Of a stretch of DNA of 64,000 nt, positions 63,403-64,000 are shown piece after piece (the stretch's first letter is position 1; each line of letters starts with the position of its first letter). The notes beneath the pieces were generated by a model. It ran no database searches. It was not told where the DNA came from and saw nothing but the letters and a program-made list of their open reading frames with translations. The position numbers were made by a program, and so were the translations under genes. Source of the DNA: Firmicutes bacterium UBA5010 (GTDB taxonomy: Bacteria; Bacillota; Clostridia; Tissierellales; Sedimentibacteraceae); the NCBI GenBank assembly GCA_002396645.1, contig DGYI01000005.1:25623-89622 (forward strand). Direction: 5' to 3'.

Positions 63403-64000
63403 ATGAAAAATATTGACCGAATTATTTATTTAATCATAAACTGGATGCTGATAACGAGCATAATAGATGTGATACTTATGGGATTTCCGATCCCTAAGTT
63501 TTCAAGAAGGAATTATCCGATAAGATATATTATCATAAAGAAAAACCGGATTGATATTCAGAATAATTTTGAATGCGCAGGATATTCCGCCGCATATATT
63601 ATGAGACATTTTGATATAGAAGCCACCGGACAGAATATGTACAATATAATGCCAAATAAAATGTACAGCGGACACGTATATCCAAAAGGCATTATAAAAT
63701 TAATGATGCACCGTGGGTTTAAGGCGTATTACCGTATCGGCAATATCTCTGAATTAAAAAGACAGATTAGCAAGGGCATACCTGTTATTGCGTTTATTAA
63801 GGTATATCAAAATAAAAATTACCTGCACTATGTTCCGATTGTGGGATATGATGAAGAAAATTTTTACCTTGCAGAGTCTCTTGGATATCTTGTTAATGAA
63901 GATAATATTTATTATAATCGCAAAATACCAATTAAGGAATTCAAAAGATTATGGGGAACAAATAGTTTAAGAATGCCTCTTTATCAATATACATATATTG
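63403..64000 (+). CDS. C39-like cysteine peptidase, 3' end outside window
   Basis: At least 199 residues, open to the window edge. An N-terminal hydrophobic segment (residues 6-28) is followed by a papain-like C39_2 domain: NNFECAGYSAAYIMRHF with the catalytic cysteine at about residue 55, a glycine-rich stretch GHVYPKGIIKLM, and YLHYVPIVGYDEENFYLAES with the histidine. The ATG has TAGGAGAT upstream and follows the ABC permease by 52 bp, so it may belong to the same operon. Such enzymes cut double-glycine leaders in bacteriocin export, but this stand-alone form may have another substrate. Confidence 0.8.
   Translation, partial: MKNIDRIIYLIINWMLITSIIDVILMGFPIPKFSRRNYPIRYIIIKKNRIDIQNNFECAGYSAAYIMRHFDIEATGQNMYNIMPNKMYSGHVYPKGIIKLMMHRGFKAYYRIGNISELKRQISKGIPVIAFIKVYQNKNYLHYVPIVGYDEENFYLAESLGYLVNEDNIYYNRKIPIKEFKRLWGTNSLRMPLYQYTYI

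Overview
The window is AT-rich bacterial DNA with dense genes, strong GGAGG-type ribosome binding sites and rho-independent terminators. Gene content fits a low-GC anaerobic member of the Clostridia: hybrid cluster protein with a Crp/Fnr regulator, two M3 oligoendopeptidases, an NhaC-type antiporter, LytTR/DUF3021 signalling, and Ku/LigD end joining. No rRNA, tRNA, CRISPR array or phage structural gene was recognised. The species cannot be fixed from this sequence.

Region 1 (1-21.4 kb) is a defence island joined to the 3' end of rlmD (23S rRNA m5U methyltransferase). The order is: a 1931-aa Avs-like nuclease-STAND protein; an uncharacterised two-gene module with a PD-(D/E)xK-like nuclease; Hachiman (hamAB); a small EEP-family nuclease; a membrane protein; a DUF262/HNH (GmrSD-like) protein; a zinc-ribbon protein; and a diguanylate cyclase. 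The striking feature is that the first four modules are separated by a ~90-bp repeat seen at 7.2, 10.5, 14.9 and 15.7 kb. Each repeat is a conserved 50-bp element end fused to a displaced 3' end of rlmD, with a different C-terminal coding sequence in each copy. This looks like repeated site-specific insertion of integrase-free defence cassettes (6.3, 3.3, 4.4 and 0.8 kb) into the same 9-bp core, CAYGTTGAG, in rlmD. Decayed gene pieces lie between the live modules.

Region 2 (21.5-33.4 kb) is a run of small accessory metabolism and resistance genes: VOC protein, DUF3795, nitroreductase, MGT-type glycosyltransferase, a YtrA-like GntR/ABC operon with a visible operator-promoter, ICMT-like methyltransferase, SRPBCC protein, AlkD-like protein, DUF6688 protein, a class D beta-lactamase lipoprotein, an AraC regulator and a GNAT acetyltransferase.

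Region 3 (33.4-50.2 kb) has an NMT1/SsuA-type ABC importer behind a consensus promoter, TraX-like protein, divergent LysR and YeiH-type exporter, a cation/proton antiporter in a hairpin-rich setting, Ku and a three-domain LigD, an unknown 374-aa protein, 3-methyladenine DNA glycosylase, DUF3788, YciI, a family 3 glycosidase lipoprotein, and a SagB-like oxidoreductase with a GNAT protein.

Region 4 (50.2-64 kb) is core-like: NhaC-family antiporter, guanylate-kinase-like protein, PepF-like peptidase, membrane GDPD, hcp with a divergent Crp/Fnr regulator and candidate operator, a second M3 peptidase behind a structured leader, then a LytTR-DUF3021-ABC operon and a C39-like peptidase cut by the window end. 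A short hairpin module (TTCTTCCATAGAGTGAA...) recurs at 39.1, 50.2 and 56.6 kb.
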